Numbered from the stretch's first letter, positions 23,866 to 36,665 are shown. The stretch is DNA of 64,000 bases from Stereocaulon alpinum (GCA_018257865.1 JAEUBA010000057.1:62001-126000), one strand, 5' to 3'. Notes: generated by a model not told the origin, from the letters alone. Translations and numbers: made by a program.

Positions 23866-24555
23866 CTACAACCCCCCACACCGCCAATGCCCCTTTCCCC
23901 TATCCTCCACCGTTCCCTTCCCACAACCACATCGGACATCAAACCACTTCTCCTCACTACACCTACAACAAATCCATCCCGAGAACGCATGCGTAGCGGG
24001 CGTCTTGACTAATTTCGGCATCATCTGCTCATCTTCCTTGCATTTAGCGTTTTTACGGGTTGCCTTGATTTGGTCTTGAGCTCGAAGCACTGTCGTGGTA
24101 GCGCTTGATGAAGATGGTTTTCGAACTGGGAGGCCCCAGACTTCTGTTTCGCCACAGGTGGGTTGGGAGAATGTGTGGGGCTGAGGGGGAGGTTTTGGGG
24201 GGGAGGGATGGGGATGGATGGTTTGTTGGGATGGATTATGTGTGATTTCTAGAAGCATTGTGTTTCGATGAGGCTGTCTGAAGGGTTTTTGTTGGGGTTT
24301 CGGGGTTGGTGGGGTTTCGGGAAGGATTTCGATGGTGTTTGGGTTTTCTTTTACGGATACAGGTGGGGGTGGAAGTGAAGCGTTGTGGGTTGAGGAGAAT
24401 GAATGCGTTCCTGTGGCGTGGATGGAAGTCGGGGCGGTGAGTGCGCGGGATTGTAGTGGGAAGATGGTGTACTTGAGGGATGACAGGGATGTTGATCTCT
24501 TGGGATGAGGGCTGGGGTTATTAATAGGGGCGTCTAGAAGGTTGGGGGACGCCAT
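23866..24555 (-). CDS. Pro-rich hypothetical protein with C-terminal Cys-rich motif (229 aa)
   Basis: A single uninterrupted frame of 229 codons starts at ATG 24555. Most of the protein is Pro/Ser/Thr/His-rich and probably disordered. The last ~40 residues, beginning GWICCRCSEEKWFDVRCGCG and ending HWRCGG, contain clustered Cys in C-x-x-C and C-x-C spacing, a likely zinc-binding knob of the kind seen at the C termini of many short fungal proteins. I cannot assign a function. Strong codon-level constraint in the Cys tail would support it. The competing plus-strand frame at 23653-24012 is Pro-rich only because it reads the complementary C-rich DNA. Confidence 0.6.
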   Translation of the reverse strand: MASPNLLDAPINNPSPHPKRSTSLSSLKYTIFPLQSRALTAPTSIHATGTHSFSSTHNASLPPPPVSVKENPNTIEILPETPPTPKPQQKPFRQPHRNTMLLEITHNPSQQTIHPHPSPPKPPPQPHTFSQPTCGETEVWGLPVRKPSSSSATTTVLRAQDQIKATRKNAKCKEDEQMMPKLVKTPATHAFSGWICCRCSEEKWFDVRCGCGKGTVEDRGKGHWRCGGL

Positions 24556-25997
24556 GCTTGTGTGAGTGGTGCAGGTAAGAGAAGAGAGAAGTCGTAGATA
24601 GGATTGCGTGGAGGTAGTTATTGGAGATCAAGGGTTTGGCTGGTTTCGGTAGTTGCGAGCTGAGATGATAGACTTGGGGTGTGATACACCCTGTGTCACG
24701 AGGTTCAAACGAAGTCTCGTATCATTCTTCGCTTGATGGGAGAGCAAACTCTTGTTGCGCTTCAAGTATTTGTATCACGAACAGGGCTAATGTAAGTATG
24801 CATACCCTTGTGATGACTCTATCCTCAGTAAACTGACCCATCCGATCTGGTTCCAGACTAAAGCTGTCTCTTCGTCGCCTACTGTTATATGAATGAAGCT
24901 ATCTATTCGGATCGTCATTGTGCAGACTTCTCGTCCATCTCCTGAGGGCAGCCTGCGAGATGTTTTTTTGCGAGAGTCACAGGCCGGTGCCATACATCTC
25001 TTCAGCGATATCTTTGTTCTCCCTTATATCTCCCGCAGGAGCTCAAAACACACAGTCGGATGTCATTGGATGTGCTGGAACTCTGGCCAATCGACACCCA
25101 CCTTTAACCACACTACAAATACCACGATTGAAGCAATAGCCAACCCGTACTGAGCAGACAATCCACTTGATGATATCAACATCTTCCGAAAACATCAACG
25201 CTCAGGCACACAATACCCTTGGAGCGGCTCAATTCCGTAGAGTTGCAATATTATCATCAGTGGGTACGAGGAAAAGTTTTTGAGATCTTGGCTTGAGATA
25301 CTGCCCTCGAAAACCTACATATCTAGATTATAATACAGGTTGAATTTGAAATTGCTCAGGCTTCAACACCCTGCGCATCTTGACGTTTGAAGTCGGGTCA
25401 CTTCTACACGTTATGAAACCTGGACGTATAACCGAAGATCATTACGCTATATTGATTTTGTTGTTACAATGGCTTATGTTTGTTTTGTCTGCCACGTCTG
25501 CCTAGTTTTGGGGGCCAGAAAGTAACCCCTGCTTAGCGCCTCAGCTCAGGCAACTACCTCGACCATTCATCACAACATCAGCACAAAACGCGTTAACATT
25601 GGCCCTCCAAAGATACCGACAGACGCGACTGTTGTCTTCGCACCATACAAAGACTAGAGTACTACCGCCAGCTGGCTAAAGTCGATTCCTACGAGCTTAA
25701 GCTAACGGCGCAGCCTTATCGACGCCTGGTTTGACTCGAGGCAATCTCGCTCACTGACGTCTTTCACCCGGTCGAATATCGGGGTCCATAAAGCCCTTAC
25801 ACGAGTAATGGATCTGCAATGAGACCCAGCCTATGTTCATGTGTTGGCTATACGATCACGCTTCTTAGAAAAAGAGCCGACCATCCGACGCTTACATCCT
25901 TACTTCTGGTTGAGTTTGGCACCTTTCAAGCTCTTCATAAGCTGAGAGGTCCATTATCTCGCTTAGAAGACCTCTGGGAAACGACCGCATTGCGAGG
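24556..25997. other. Intergenic region upstream of the NLR-like gene
   Basis: About 1.4 kb without a frame I would support. It serves as promoter for genes leaving in both directions (24555 minus and 25998 plus). Confidence 0.5.
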
Positions 25998-28900
25998 ATG
26001 AAACACAGCGACTATACGGTGGGAGTGATATGCGCCTTGCCGATAGAATTTGCAGCAGTTCAAAGTATGCTCGATGAGGAACATGAGAAGCTCCCACAAC
26101 TGCCCACAGATACCAACGCCTATAAGCTGGGGAGAATAGGGCCGCATAATGTGTTCATAGTCTGTCTACCCGCTGGCACCATTGGCAACAACGCTGCTGC
26201 AACGGTACGTACTTTCTCGTGTATGCCTTGGTCGTTGCCGTTGCTTGAGTCTTGAGCCTCGACTCTGGCCATCGACCTCAAGTGTATTCCGTAACGCTAC
26301 TCTCACCTATTATGAGGGCTCGCTAATTCCGGAAATTGCGAGCAGGTAGAGGCTCAAGCTCGGACAACGTTCCCTGCGTTCGAGTTCGGTCTTATGGTGG
26401 GCATCGGTGGAGGAGTCCCAAGTGAGGAGAATGACATCCACCTGGGCGATGTGGTCGTCAGCCAGCCTGGGGACAAGTCTGGAGGCGTGATACAGTATGA
26501 CATGGGAAGGAAAAAGGGGTTCGATCAATTTGTGCGGACAGGGTCACTGAATCGGCCACCAAACATACTGCTCAGTGCTATCAACGGTACGTTGTTTCAG
26601 AATTCTGCCTTCGCTGTCGCCAGTGCTCGTGTTTTAGAACCCACTCCGGAAGCAACGACTCTGGCTATTGATTCTGAACATTTTCCATACATCTCCCATC
26701 TTCCATCAGGACGGTTCGCTAATCCCAAAGTGTGCGCAGTATTGCAAGCGCGGTACCTGATGGGGGGTGCTGAGCTCTCGGACAACCTTAAAAGAATACA
26801 ATCGAAGAATTTGATATGGAAAAAGCCACAACAGGATCAATTATACAGGGCGGATTACAAACATCCAGCTAACAAGGGTACCTGCGCCAGTTGTGATCGG
26901 ACCCATCTCGTGCCGCGACCTCCACGCCCTGAAGAGACTCCGAGCATACACTATGGTCTGATCGCTTCTGGGAATCAAGTAATGGAAGACGGGTTGAGTC
27001 GCGAACTGTATCGCAAAGAGCTCAACGTGTTATGTTTTGAGATGGAGGCGGCTGGCTTGATGGATACTTTTCCATGCATAGTCATCCGAGGAATATGCGA
27101 TTACTCCGACTCGCACAAGAACAAGGAGTGGCAGCCGTATGCAGCGGCTGTTGCTGCAGCCTATGCTAAGGAGCTTCTTTGCAGCATTGCCCCCACTCGG
27201 ACCGCGCCTGCCCAGGCACTAATGGGTGAGTAGGCTGGCGATGCTTACACCCCTGGCATGCGGGTCGAAAGGTCAGACACGTAGATGTCGGGCTGTAAGG
27301 TAGTCACATTGCTAATTGTTTGTCATCTAGTCAAGCCCATTTTCTCGGTTCCGTTCGAAAGAGATCATGCATTCATCAATCGAGCTGGCGTTTTCTCACA
27401 GATCCAGGATCAGCTCCAGAGACATCATCGCGTCTCACTCTGCGGCATGGGTGGAGTTGGGTATATCTTCCAGGTTCTTATTGCGTCCCCAGATACTGAT
27501 AGCAGTGGGCAGAAAATCACAACTCGCCATCGAATATGCGTACAGATTTCGTGATGCTCACCCTCAGGGTCACATCTTTTGGGTATATGCAGCCAACTTC
27601 GCCCTGTTCGAGCAGGCATACAGAGACATGGCCCGTAGGCTGAAGCTCTCCGAGCCCAACGACCGTGATGTCGACCTATGCCAGCTCTTCCCGAGATGGC
27701 TCAATGAGGAAGAGGATGCTTCCTGGCTTCTGATACTTGATAATGCCGATAGCACGGATCTGGTCGTTCCCCGAACTGCATCTATTGTAGCTGAGACGAG
27801 CACCGACACACACGAAGCTCTCATCCGTTTCCTGCCGAAGCGATTAGCAGCTAAGAAACAGTTGCTAGTAACGACAAGAAGTAGAATAGTGGGTGAGGAA
27901 CTGGCTGGAGAGGCGGAATGCATTGCGGTTCAGCCTTTCTCGCCCGAGGAATCCGAATACCTCTTCAAGTCGAAGTTGAAGAAGCGGAAGGTGCGCCTAC
28001 TAGACCATGACCACTCTGAAAGGCTGCTAGAAGTGTTAGCTTTCATACCACTCGCCATCACACAAGCTGCTGCTTTCATCAACCAGACTACAATGTCCAT
28101 TCAAGATTACCTGGCGTTGCTCGAGAAGAACAACGAAAACTTCAAAGATGCTTTGAGTACAGAGCTTCAAGATTCACGTCGACAAATCGGATTCCCGAAT
28201 TCTGTCTTTCGGACATGGAAGCTGTCCTTTGACCAGATCTTGAACCAGAACCCCCGGGCGGGCGAGCTCCTTTCGCTTATGGCGATGCTTGATCGTCACC
28301 ACATACCGAAGATATGGCTTCAGTCATCAACCGAGAGGCAAGTAGACTTCGAGTTAGCTCTGGGAATTCTCGACGGTTTCGCTCTGATCACTAAAGAAGT
28401 GACTGTTGATGCATTCGCACTGCACCCACTGGTGCAGGCATCGATACATTACTGGCTCGAAGACAACCAGAAGAGATACGAAACCACTCAAGCAGCCCTG
28501 GAGCTTCTGATTCGCGTGTCCCCTCCGGGTTTCATTTCCGGCTTATCATCGATGGGAGCATTTGAGCCAATATCTCCGCACGCCCAAGTAGTTCTATCCC
28601 ACTGTCGTCTATTAAAAATCAAGACCATACCCTTCGCCGATCTATCCACAAGACTTGCGGGATTTGAGTGTTCTAACGCGAAGTTCGACGCTGCTTTGCA
28701 AAACGCGTCTGAAGCATATAGTGCTTATCAAGCCATATTGGGTGACTTTGCACCAGCATCGCTGCAGAGTCTCCGCTACCAGGCATTGCTACTAGCACTC
28801 AAAGGCGACGCTGGACTGGCTGAGGAGGCATTTCGGCGAGCACTAAGCGGCTACGAGAAAATGTCAGAACCGGATAAAAGAGGTCGCAAAGCGTGCATTA

Positions 28901-29961
28901 GAGAACTAGCAGTTTTACTTCATGAGTTTAGCAAAGATAATGAGGCTGAAGATCTCTGTCGAAGCGTGCTAGATGAATGTGCAGATCATCCCGGATATGA
29001 CGACGAGCATACCCTGGAATTGAGATTACGTCTGGCGTCTGCCCTTAGAAATCAACACAAACTTGAGGAAGCAGAGCATTTGTTTCGACGAGCTTTGAGA
29101 GATTACAACGCCTCGTTCCACGACAACCTTCATGCACAAGCTGCTCTTATTGAAGTGGCTAGAACGTTCCAAGCGCAGGGTAGATATGCAGAAGCCGAGC
29201 CGCTCTTTCGACAAATCATAGAACGGTTGGAGAAGGCTTTTGGACCCGAGCATCTAATTTTGTTGGGCGTGAACTATGATCTAGCTTTACTACTAGCTGA
29301 AAAAGGGCAATCCGAAGCAGCTGAGAAGCTCTTTCGCCAAATATTAGAAAGACAAGAGGTCGTGCTAGGGCTTGATGATCCGGGGACCCTGAACGGTGTG
29401 CAATGTTTGGCGCGTGTGCTTCATGATCAGGGACTCTTCGCAGAAGCCGAGGCTCTATACCGCCGAGCAATGGAAGGCAGCGAGAGGGTGCATGGCTCTC
29501 AGCATCCGAGATCATTGGTTGTTATCTATGATCTGGCAGTGCTCCTGGGCGATCAAGGTCGACAAGATGCGGCTGAAGAACTCTACGTCCGAGCCTTGAA
29601 AGGCCAAGAAGCGTCGCTGGGGCTCGAGCATCGTTGGACATTGACGACTATTCACCGCTTTGCTCACTTCCTACAAGATCGGCAGCGGTATGATGAGGCG
29701 TCAGCTTACTATCTCAGAGCTTGTGAGGGGGCTGTCAAGACAATGGGTCCCGATAACATTGAGACGCATGTGTTTATTAGCGACTACAGGTTGATGCTGT
29801 ATGTACTGGAGCAAATGGGTGTTATATCCAGCGAAGAACACAAGATCCCCTTGAAAGCTCTAGCTGATCTCTGCAAACGATACGGCAACGCCCAATCGGA
29901 GTCGTTAACATCATATCTGTCAACTCCACTAAAAGTATATCAAATCAACAAGATTCCGTAA
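25998..29961 (+). CDS. NLR-like STAND protein: PNP/UDP phosphorylase-like, NB-ARC, TPR
   Basis: Four exons (25998-26204, 26346-27225, 27331-27460, 27513-29961) join in frame to 1221 residues. Residues ~5-350 form a nucleoside-phosphorylase-like domain, with YTVGVICALPIEFAAVQSML at its start, GLMVGIGGGVPSEEND, LCFEMEAAGLMDTFPC and GICDYSDSHKNKEWQPYAA. The NB-ARC domain follows: P-loop GMGGVGKSQLA, whose GK spans the third intron, then Walker B WLLILDNAD, LLVTTRSR and IPLAITQAAAFI. The C-terminal third is an array of kinesin-light-chain-like TPRs (for example AEPLFRQIIERLEKAFGPEH). Such fungal NOD-like proteins are linked to heterokaryon incompatibility and non-self recognition. The gene appears intact; its trigger is unknown. 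The family is certain, the role inferred. Confidence 0.93.
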
Positions 29962-30792
29962 TACCAGAACGCACAAAAATACTCACCAGCCAACCTCGGA
30001 AGCGGAAGCGCTCGACTTAGCCCTAAGAAACCGGCACCACCCCGTACAAGAAGGGCATGAAGCTCCCCCCAAGACCAACTCTGCACGAACCTTCCCCTGA
30101 CCTACCCCTAACCTACACCCATCTCCAACCTTCCACCGAATCCCTCAATCTCCGCCAGCCCTGACGCCAATGCATGAAACCCACCCTCGAACGCAGAACC
30201 AGACAACGAGGTCCCAGACGTCCGTCCGGCGACGTTGGTTACAACGCAAACGACATCGCACGTGTGTTTAGCTAGGAAGAGTAAACCGGGCAAGGAGGAC
30301 GTGATTGGATCTTGCGGTCATGAAGAGGGTTCTTGATTGAGATGGGGAGGTGGTGTGCAGTTTGACGACTCATGTGGTTTCGTTGCTTTCTTAGATTGGT
30401 AAGCTACGGGAGGGTAGCTTTGGGAGCTTAAGGCGTGTGTACTGGAGTTCAGTGCGGGCAGGGTAGTGGTGCGATGGGAGGGTTTTGTGGGTTGAGGCGT
30501 TGGGGAATGGGGAATGGGGTGTTTAGTGCATCGCGTGGAGGTTTTGGAGTTCGGAGGCTGGAGTCTGCGGCATTGTTGTGATATAGCGAATCGGTGTATT
30601 CTGGGAGTACGGCTTATTCTTTGCTTTTCATCGAACACGCATGAGGCGGAAGGATTGATAGAATTTAGCACACGATTAGAAAGATTGCATATAGAGAACG
30701 GCATTAGAAAGCGATACAGCATCCTATAATCAAAATACAAGAACTAAAAATCTAAAAGCCACCCAATCTATCCATCTACAAATACACCCCCC
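29962..30792. other. Intergenic region between convergent NLR-like and SPF1 genes
   Basis: About 830 bp. Short frames occur on both strands (30108-30293, 30318-30740) but lack ATG starts or recognisable similarity. I see nothing functional beyond 3' UTRs. Confidence 0.5.
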
Positions 30793-33700
30793 TCACGCAA
30801 CCCCATTACTCACAATCGTCTTATCAACCTCCAACTTCTCCAACGCCACCTTCGCCTTCCTACTCTCTTCAGCTCGAATCTGATCCTCCCTCCGAACCGC
30901 AATATCCTTTGGTCGAAAATCACTATACAGATACTTCAAGACCTTCTCAACGACGTAACAACCCGCATAATCGACAATCATAACGCTCGTCATGACGAAT
31001 TTGAATTCAGTCGTGAAGGGCACGAGTTTCAACTTCTCATTGATTTCGGGTATGAATTCCGTAGAGCAAGAGAATGCGACGCCAGCGACGAGGAGGATAC
31101 CGTAGTACATGCCGCGGTTCTCGCGTATGCTTTCTCGGAAGGGGCGGCCTTGGTAGTTAATTGCGAAGGTGGAGATTTGTTGGATGAGTTGGAGGAGGTA
31201 GACGGCGCTGTTGAGGAGGGAAGGTTCGAAGTCGCCTTCGAGGTCGACGTCGTCGCTGCGGGGTTCGTGGCGGTGGACGTATCTGGAGAGGTAGATGAGG
31301 GTGGCGATATGGATTGCAAATTGGCCGAGGACGGAGCCGATGATGTAGGGGTTGAAGATGTTGGGTTGGGGGCGCTCTTTGGAGAGACCTTCTACGGACT
31401 GTGGGGGTTGTTAGTAGCCGTTAGAGTTAGAGGGAAGCGGAGAACTTGCCTTTGCGCGGGATATGGAAAGGAAGCAGACGCTCATAAGCATGCCGCTGAT
31501 TGTTACTTGGCCGTCGCCAAATTTGATGCCTTCGAGGTACAGGACGCTAAGGCTGTAGGCGCTGATCAGGCAATTTAATGCGAGGATCTTGTACATCTGT
31601 ATCGTTGCAACTAGTGTGCAGCGCCCTTGTCGGATGATGTTAGGAATGGCAACCACATTAGCAAGCTTGCTAGTAAAAGGAGCTGCAACCGAAGCATCAC
31701 CAAGCTTAATGCGTGGCGGCTCGCTATCGTCAAGCTCCTGCTCCATCATCGTAGATGTAAGCTTGTCTGCTAGACCTGCTGCCTGCTTTTGCGCTTGCAG
31801 TTGCTTCTTCTGCTGAGGCGTAACATTACCGTTGGCATCTTGCAGCGCTTTTGCGCCGGGTGATGTGATGGTCTTGACTTCGGTCTTTTCAGCAGCTTCT
31901 GAATTTGCTGCCACAGCTCCAGCAGCTCCTTTCCTCTCAGCTTGTGCCTGCATGGCCTTCTCGTAGTGGGGATTTTGTGGGCCAGGCGGATAGATGTGGG
32001 CGATTTGTACAGGTACAGGTGGTGCTGGCTGATTGAATCGCTTCATGATGCCAACTTGCTTTTCATAGATCTCCTTCATCTTTGTCGTCCTGAAATGCTC
32101 AGCTATCTTATTGAGATCATCTTGCAAGCCATTGAGTAGCGCCACTCCGATGTGAGCTTGCTTCAATGCCCCCACGTCATTCGTACCGTCGCCACACATA
32201 AGCGTTGTATATCCAGCATCCTTGAGTCCGAGCAGGATATCTTCCTTTTGCTTTGGCGAGACTCGAGCGTAGACCCAGGTGTGACGCAAAAGTTGAGGGA
32301 GTGCAGCTTGATTCTTGTACTTTGACAAAGCATATCCGGTAACGCAAAGGTCCTTCTCACTCACGATCTTCGGGTCCAATGGCTTGCTGGGGTCGACCGG
32401 AATGCTGATCTTCTCATCAACGCTCTTCCAAACAAGCTTCTTGCCACTGTCGTCGTGTTCAGGAGCGTCAAGAATGAGAACTTCGCGGTCAACGATTTCG
32501 ACTTGGCGCGCGACATGGACTGCGGTCAGAGGATTGTCCCCAGTGATCATGACACATCGGTGGCTGCTTTCATTGAGCATTCGTACAGAACTCATCGCAT
32601 CTTCCTTGAGAGGGCATTGCAACACCAGAAAGCCGGCAAATGTCAAGTTTGCCTCGACCTCTTCCCGTTTTAGATTGTTGATCTTGGTCTGGCCAAGCTC
32701 CGATTCAGCAGAGAGATAGCGATACCCAAGAGCCAAGACTCGGCCTCCATTCCTCGTAAAGTACTTGAAGGTTTCTTCGTAGTTGGGCGGCGTCCTAGTC
32801 AACATGGTACGAATCGTTTCTGGAGCTCCCTTGACTCCAACGAAGGTACCTCTAGCTTTCTTGCCTGTCTGCCGATCAGTAGTCAGGACTGTCGCAACGG
32901 AGCTCTGGCGTTTCAACGAGGAAGAAAATTGGAATCGTCGCTTGATTTGGACAAGTTCTCCTCCACTCGAACCTCCCTTGCCACCAGTCGCAGGCCTACC
33001 ATGGAGAGTATCATTGCGGCCAAGAGTCCAACCCAGTGAGGTAAGGGTGGCCTTCTCCATCGGGTCACCTACGATTTCACCTTCATCCAATTTGACAAGT
33101 GCGTGAGCAGTAGCAAGTACGAGTGTCGTCTGCTGCCCAGCTTCAAGAACAGCAGTCACCTTGCTATGAGCACCATCTTTCTCGGTCTTCGCATGCTTGT
33201 CGTCCAATGAGAGTCCAGCAATGCCATCCACGACCAAGTCCTCTCCCGTCAAAGTACCAGTCTTATCAAAACATGCAATGTCCACACGACCGGCATAAGG
33301 TATCCGAAAGGGTTCTGTGCAGAAGATGGCATATTTGCTCAGGGCTGCTAGACTGGTATTGACTGCAAGGCTAAGCTCCATAGGCAATTCCGGTGGCACG
33401 ACGCTTGTGATGATTAAGACACAGTCAAGCAAGAGTTTTGATCGCTTCCGATCTTTGGCCACACCTTCTTGCCAAACATACCAGGACGCTGCGATTGCGA
33501 AGATGAGTAAGAATAGAATGAATAGCAGCGCTTCAACGTTATTTGCCGAAACTCGCTCGGTTGAGTAGATCATAGTTCGTACTAAACTTCCTTGGCTTGT
33601 CTCGAACCCAGTCTTCACAATGATGGCCATTGCACCATTGTCCGGAGGAGGCTTGACACCAGATACAAGAGTTGGAACAGTGTCAGGCGCGTCTTCGCTC

Positions 33701-34872
33701 GCGGTTCCATGCGTGACTTGAAGCACCTTAGTACCACCATAGAGGAACGCATTCTTGTCAAGTCCTTCAGGGTCGATTGGCGCATCTCCAGGACGAAGTT
33801 GGACCGAGTCTTTGAGTAGCGGGGTACTCTCTCCAGATAGCATAGCCTCGTTGACAATAGCTGTTCCTTCTACCAAGAGCATGTCGCAAGCCACCCCACT
33901 GTCTTCTTTTGTCCGTCCCACTGACACCAGATCCCCAGGTAGAAGTTTATCGCTTGTAATTTGCTCCCAGTTTTCTTGCCTATATACCCATATCTCGTAG
34001 GGTTGGATGCTCATCCCACGAAACTCGGTGAGTGTCCTCTGTCTTTGCCAAACAACAGTACTCTCAAATCCAACCAGCATCACCAATGTGAACAGTGAGT
34101 AGTACCAGTAATCGTCCAAAAGCCAGAGTCCCACGCAGAACATTTGGAAGACGAAGAATGGCGCAACTGCGTGTTCCTTCCAAAGCTCCGTGAAAGTAGG
34201 CACCGGGATATCGAAGGTGTTGTCCCCATAATGCTCGTGTATCCTGTCAATTTCCGACTTCGAGGTCAAGCCATGCGATTCCTGGTACGTCTTGATTCGA
34301 GGTCTTGGCTCCTGATCTATCTCATACGAGAGCGGCGCAAAGCAATTTTCCTGGGGGCTGTAAAGGAATCGCCTCTTCTGGAAGATGAAGGATGTATTTT
34401 GCTTTCCTCCAACCTATCAGAGAAGTTAGCAATGTTCGGCAGCAGGCTGCTCTGGAGCGCTCACATCATCCCTGATCAACTTGCAAACCTCGGCTGATCC
34501 AGCGTTCGTCACAGGAATGACCTTGATCAGCTTTGCACTTCGCACGTCTTTGGCCGTCGTAGAAGTGAACAGAGAGTCAATATTGACGTTCCATTTAGTC
34601 GTAAGCCATGTTAAAGATTGTATTGTAATTATCGTGCCCGCCCATACGAAGGTCCACTCAGATCCAGCAATGTAAGTGTTGTATCTTTCCTCAGACAGGT
34701 AGACAGCGAAGAAGACTGGCCATATGGCAAGAAATGGCCATATGTAGGTATGTAGGAAAAGAGGAAGAGGATTATGTAGCGTGGCGGACTGAATCTGGGG
34801 GTTTCTAACCAGAGGCGCCCTACAAGTTGGTTAGAACCCGTCAGTAGGCGGTGAGGTTGGATAAGCTCACAT
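30793..34872 (-). CDS. SPF1: P5A-type ATPase, endoplasmic reticulum (Spf1/Cod1)
   Basis: Four exons: 34872-34871 (only A and T of the start codon), 34819-34465, 34413-31450 and 31398-30793, giving 1308 residues. P5A ATPases sit in the ER membrane and pull out mis-inserted transmembrane helices. The protein has the P5A N terminus (APLVRNPQIQSATLHNP), the family signature VVPPELPMELSLAVN, the phosphorylated Asp in CFDKTGTLTGED, KGAPE, and TLMCGDGTNDVGALKQAHIG before the last membrane helices. A Lys/Gln/Ala-rich insertion lies between NDVGALK and the final helices. The last intron begins with GC (31449-31399) instead of GT and has a CTAAC branch site. No in-frame ATG exists in the second exon before the conserved N terminus, so the split start codon is needed. 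Confidence 0.95.
34819..34872 (-). other. SPF1: Start codon of SPF1 split by a 51-nt intron (AT|G)
   Basis: On the minus strand the leader ends ...GACTAT, followed by an intron 34870-34820 with donor GTGAGC and acceptor TTGTAG; the next exon begins GGCGCC. Splicing creates ATG GCG CCT CTG, that is M-A-P-L, which matches the conserved beginning of fungal Spf1. Unspliced, the same ATG is followed directly by TGA. Confidence 0.75.
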
Positions 34873-36665
34873 AGTCAACACCACAAACTCAACTCCGGAT
34901 CAAGGCAAAGGATGTTGAACGCCTAACAGATGCTCCATGGACACAGATGCTTTTGCGATCAGGCCCAGGTGTCCCCAGAAATTCAAAGTAACGGCTCCCG
35001 GCGCCGGAGAGATCGAATCTCCATACAGCCTAGCGTGGAGTTCGTGGAGTGTGTCTTGGCATCACTCGCATCCACTTCTTGAACTGCCATATTGATAGTC
35101 ATCAATTCTTCCAGGCATCGCCAAACGAAGCTATGCTCATTTGCCCTCCGCTAAGGTTCTACAGTGCTGCTCCATATGGGAAATGGTCCCCGAAACGGCA
35201 CTCCTGCACCCCTCGTACCTGAAACCACGATGTGTTTTGTTGTAAGCACAGATCCGCATTTCTAGGGTAAATGACAATGAACAAGGAACTTCATGAAAGG
35301 TGGACCCCGGAACAATCGTTCACAACCGGATTCAGCAATGGCAGGGTCCAGATTTCGAAGTTCTCTCTCGCATCGCAGCCCTAGTACTGGAAAACAATGA
35401 AACACACTACGCCGCCATTGCTGGTATCGGATATAATTCAGGCACCATGGAAAGTCTCCACAAATGCTCAGCCCCCTCCCTCCCTCCCTCCCTCCCTCCC
35501 TTCCTTCGGGGGTTTTGGCTTCACGATAAGCTTTTGCAAGATCTTACATGATATATATGAGCGTGTTATACGCAACCCTTTCCATGGGGGTGGCGGTATA
35601 CACAGACGCTTTTCCACGACCTTGAAGACTGCTCGCGTTTGCAATCTATACAGCAACACACCTTAGGTTTGATGAGGCTCAATGTGGCCATCTATGAAAT
35701 ACGCTTCTTCTCCATCGTCGACAAGAGTCTGGATTGATCTAGACAGGACTCATCAACTAGTTCTAGGTATAATCAAGTCGCAAAAGTTCGAATTTTGGTG
35801 GTAGATGCTAAGAAACGCCCAGCCTTTTCCGTCATCCTTTGCTCGCGAAGGCTAGTGAAGGACATGGGAAAAGTTCAGGGAACCCCAGAACGTGGGCCCG
35901 GAATCCGCGGGAACAACCCGGGTCTACTGTACCAGGCGCTATGCAAGCCCAGAGCCTCGCTTAGGGCGAGCCCCGCCTGAAGAATTGTGAACTTTCTTTT
36001 GTCCCTGACGAGCCCCTGTTTCCTCTCCAATGGGCCGACCCGTGGCACAATATGGGGGTTGGGATTCCTCGCTTGTGTTGCTGGTATGCTGCAGACGGTA
36101 GGAGGCTTGTATTAAGGACGAGATGATTAGTGGCGCTTCAATGCAATTCCGAGGCACTACCACGGCTGTGCTGGCACGCACGATGTCTGGATATTAAACA
36201 CTTCCCTCGTCAATCGTGAAGTCTTCTGTTTTTGCATATACTCAATGTCACAATGTAGGCGAGAATGCGGCGCAAAGCATCTCGATAATCACTGATGAAC
36301 GTAGGTTGTTGTGTACGTAATACTCGTCCCTCTACAAGGCGGAATATGCCACATGGGTGCATATCGCCTCCAACAATGGCAGATCAGATCATTGTGAGAC
36401 ATGCTATGCATCAGAACTCGCATGAACGATTTGCAGAAACCTTGGCGATGTGCACAGCATGCAGGATAAGCCTTAGTATAAAAGACAATTTTGATGGTAG
36501 GAGCAGCTTCTGCATTTCACGTCAGAGATTGGAAAACATAAGTCTGGAAGCATAGCACCGTTTCTCTCCACCGACACCCAGATCACTCGCTCGAGCATCC
36601 ATGCCTATATTCTAGCACTGAACAAGGACTCCAGCATTGACCATCCTGGGAGCTTTCCTGACTCA
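34873..36665. other. Intergenic region, no gene supported
   Basis: About 1.8 kb separating divergent SPF1 and the DUF7703-like gene. It includes a CCCT microsatellite at 35473-35500. Short frames at 35300-35551, 35939-36181 and 36295-36555 show no recognisable similarity. Confidence 0.5.
35473..35500. repeat. (CCCT)n microsatellite
   Basis: About six to seven tandem copies of CCCT directly visible, followed by a T-interrupted C/T run. Confidence 0.8.

Noticed and set aside
30318..30740. 140-codon minus-strand frame after SPF1
   Set aside because: Begins with TTG and is low-complexity Ser/Thr/Pro; probably 3' flanking sequence.
31150..31578. 142-codon plus-strand frame rich in Val/Glu/Asp
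   Set aside because: Complement of the SPF1 C-terminal exon.
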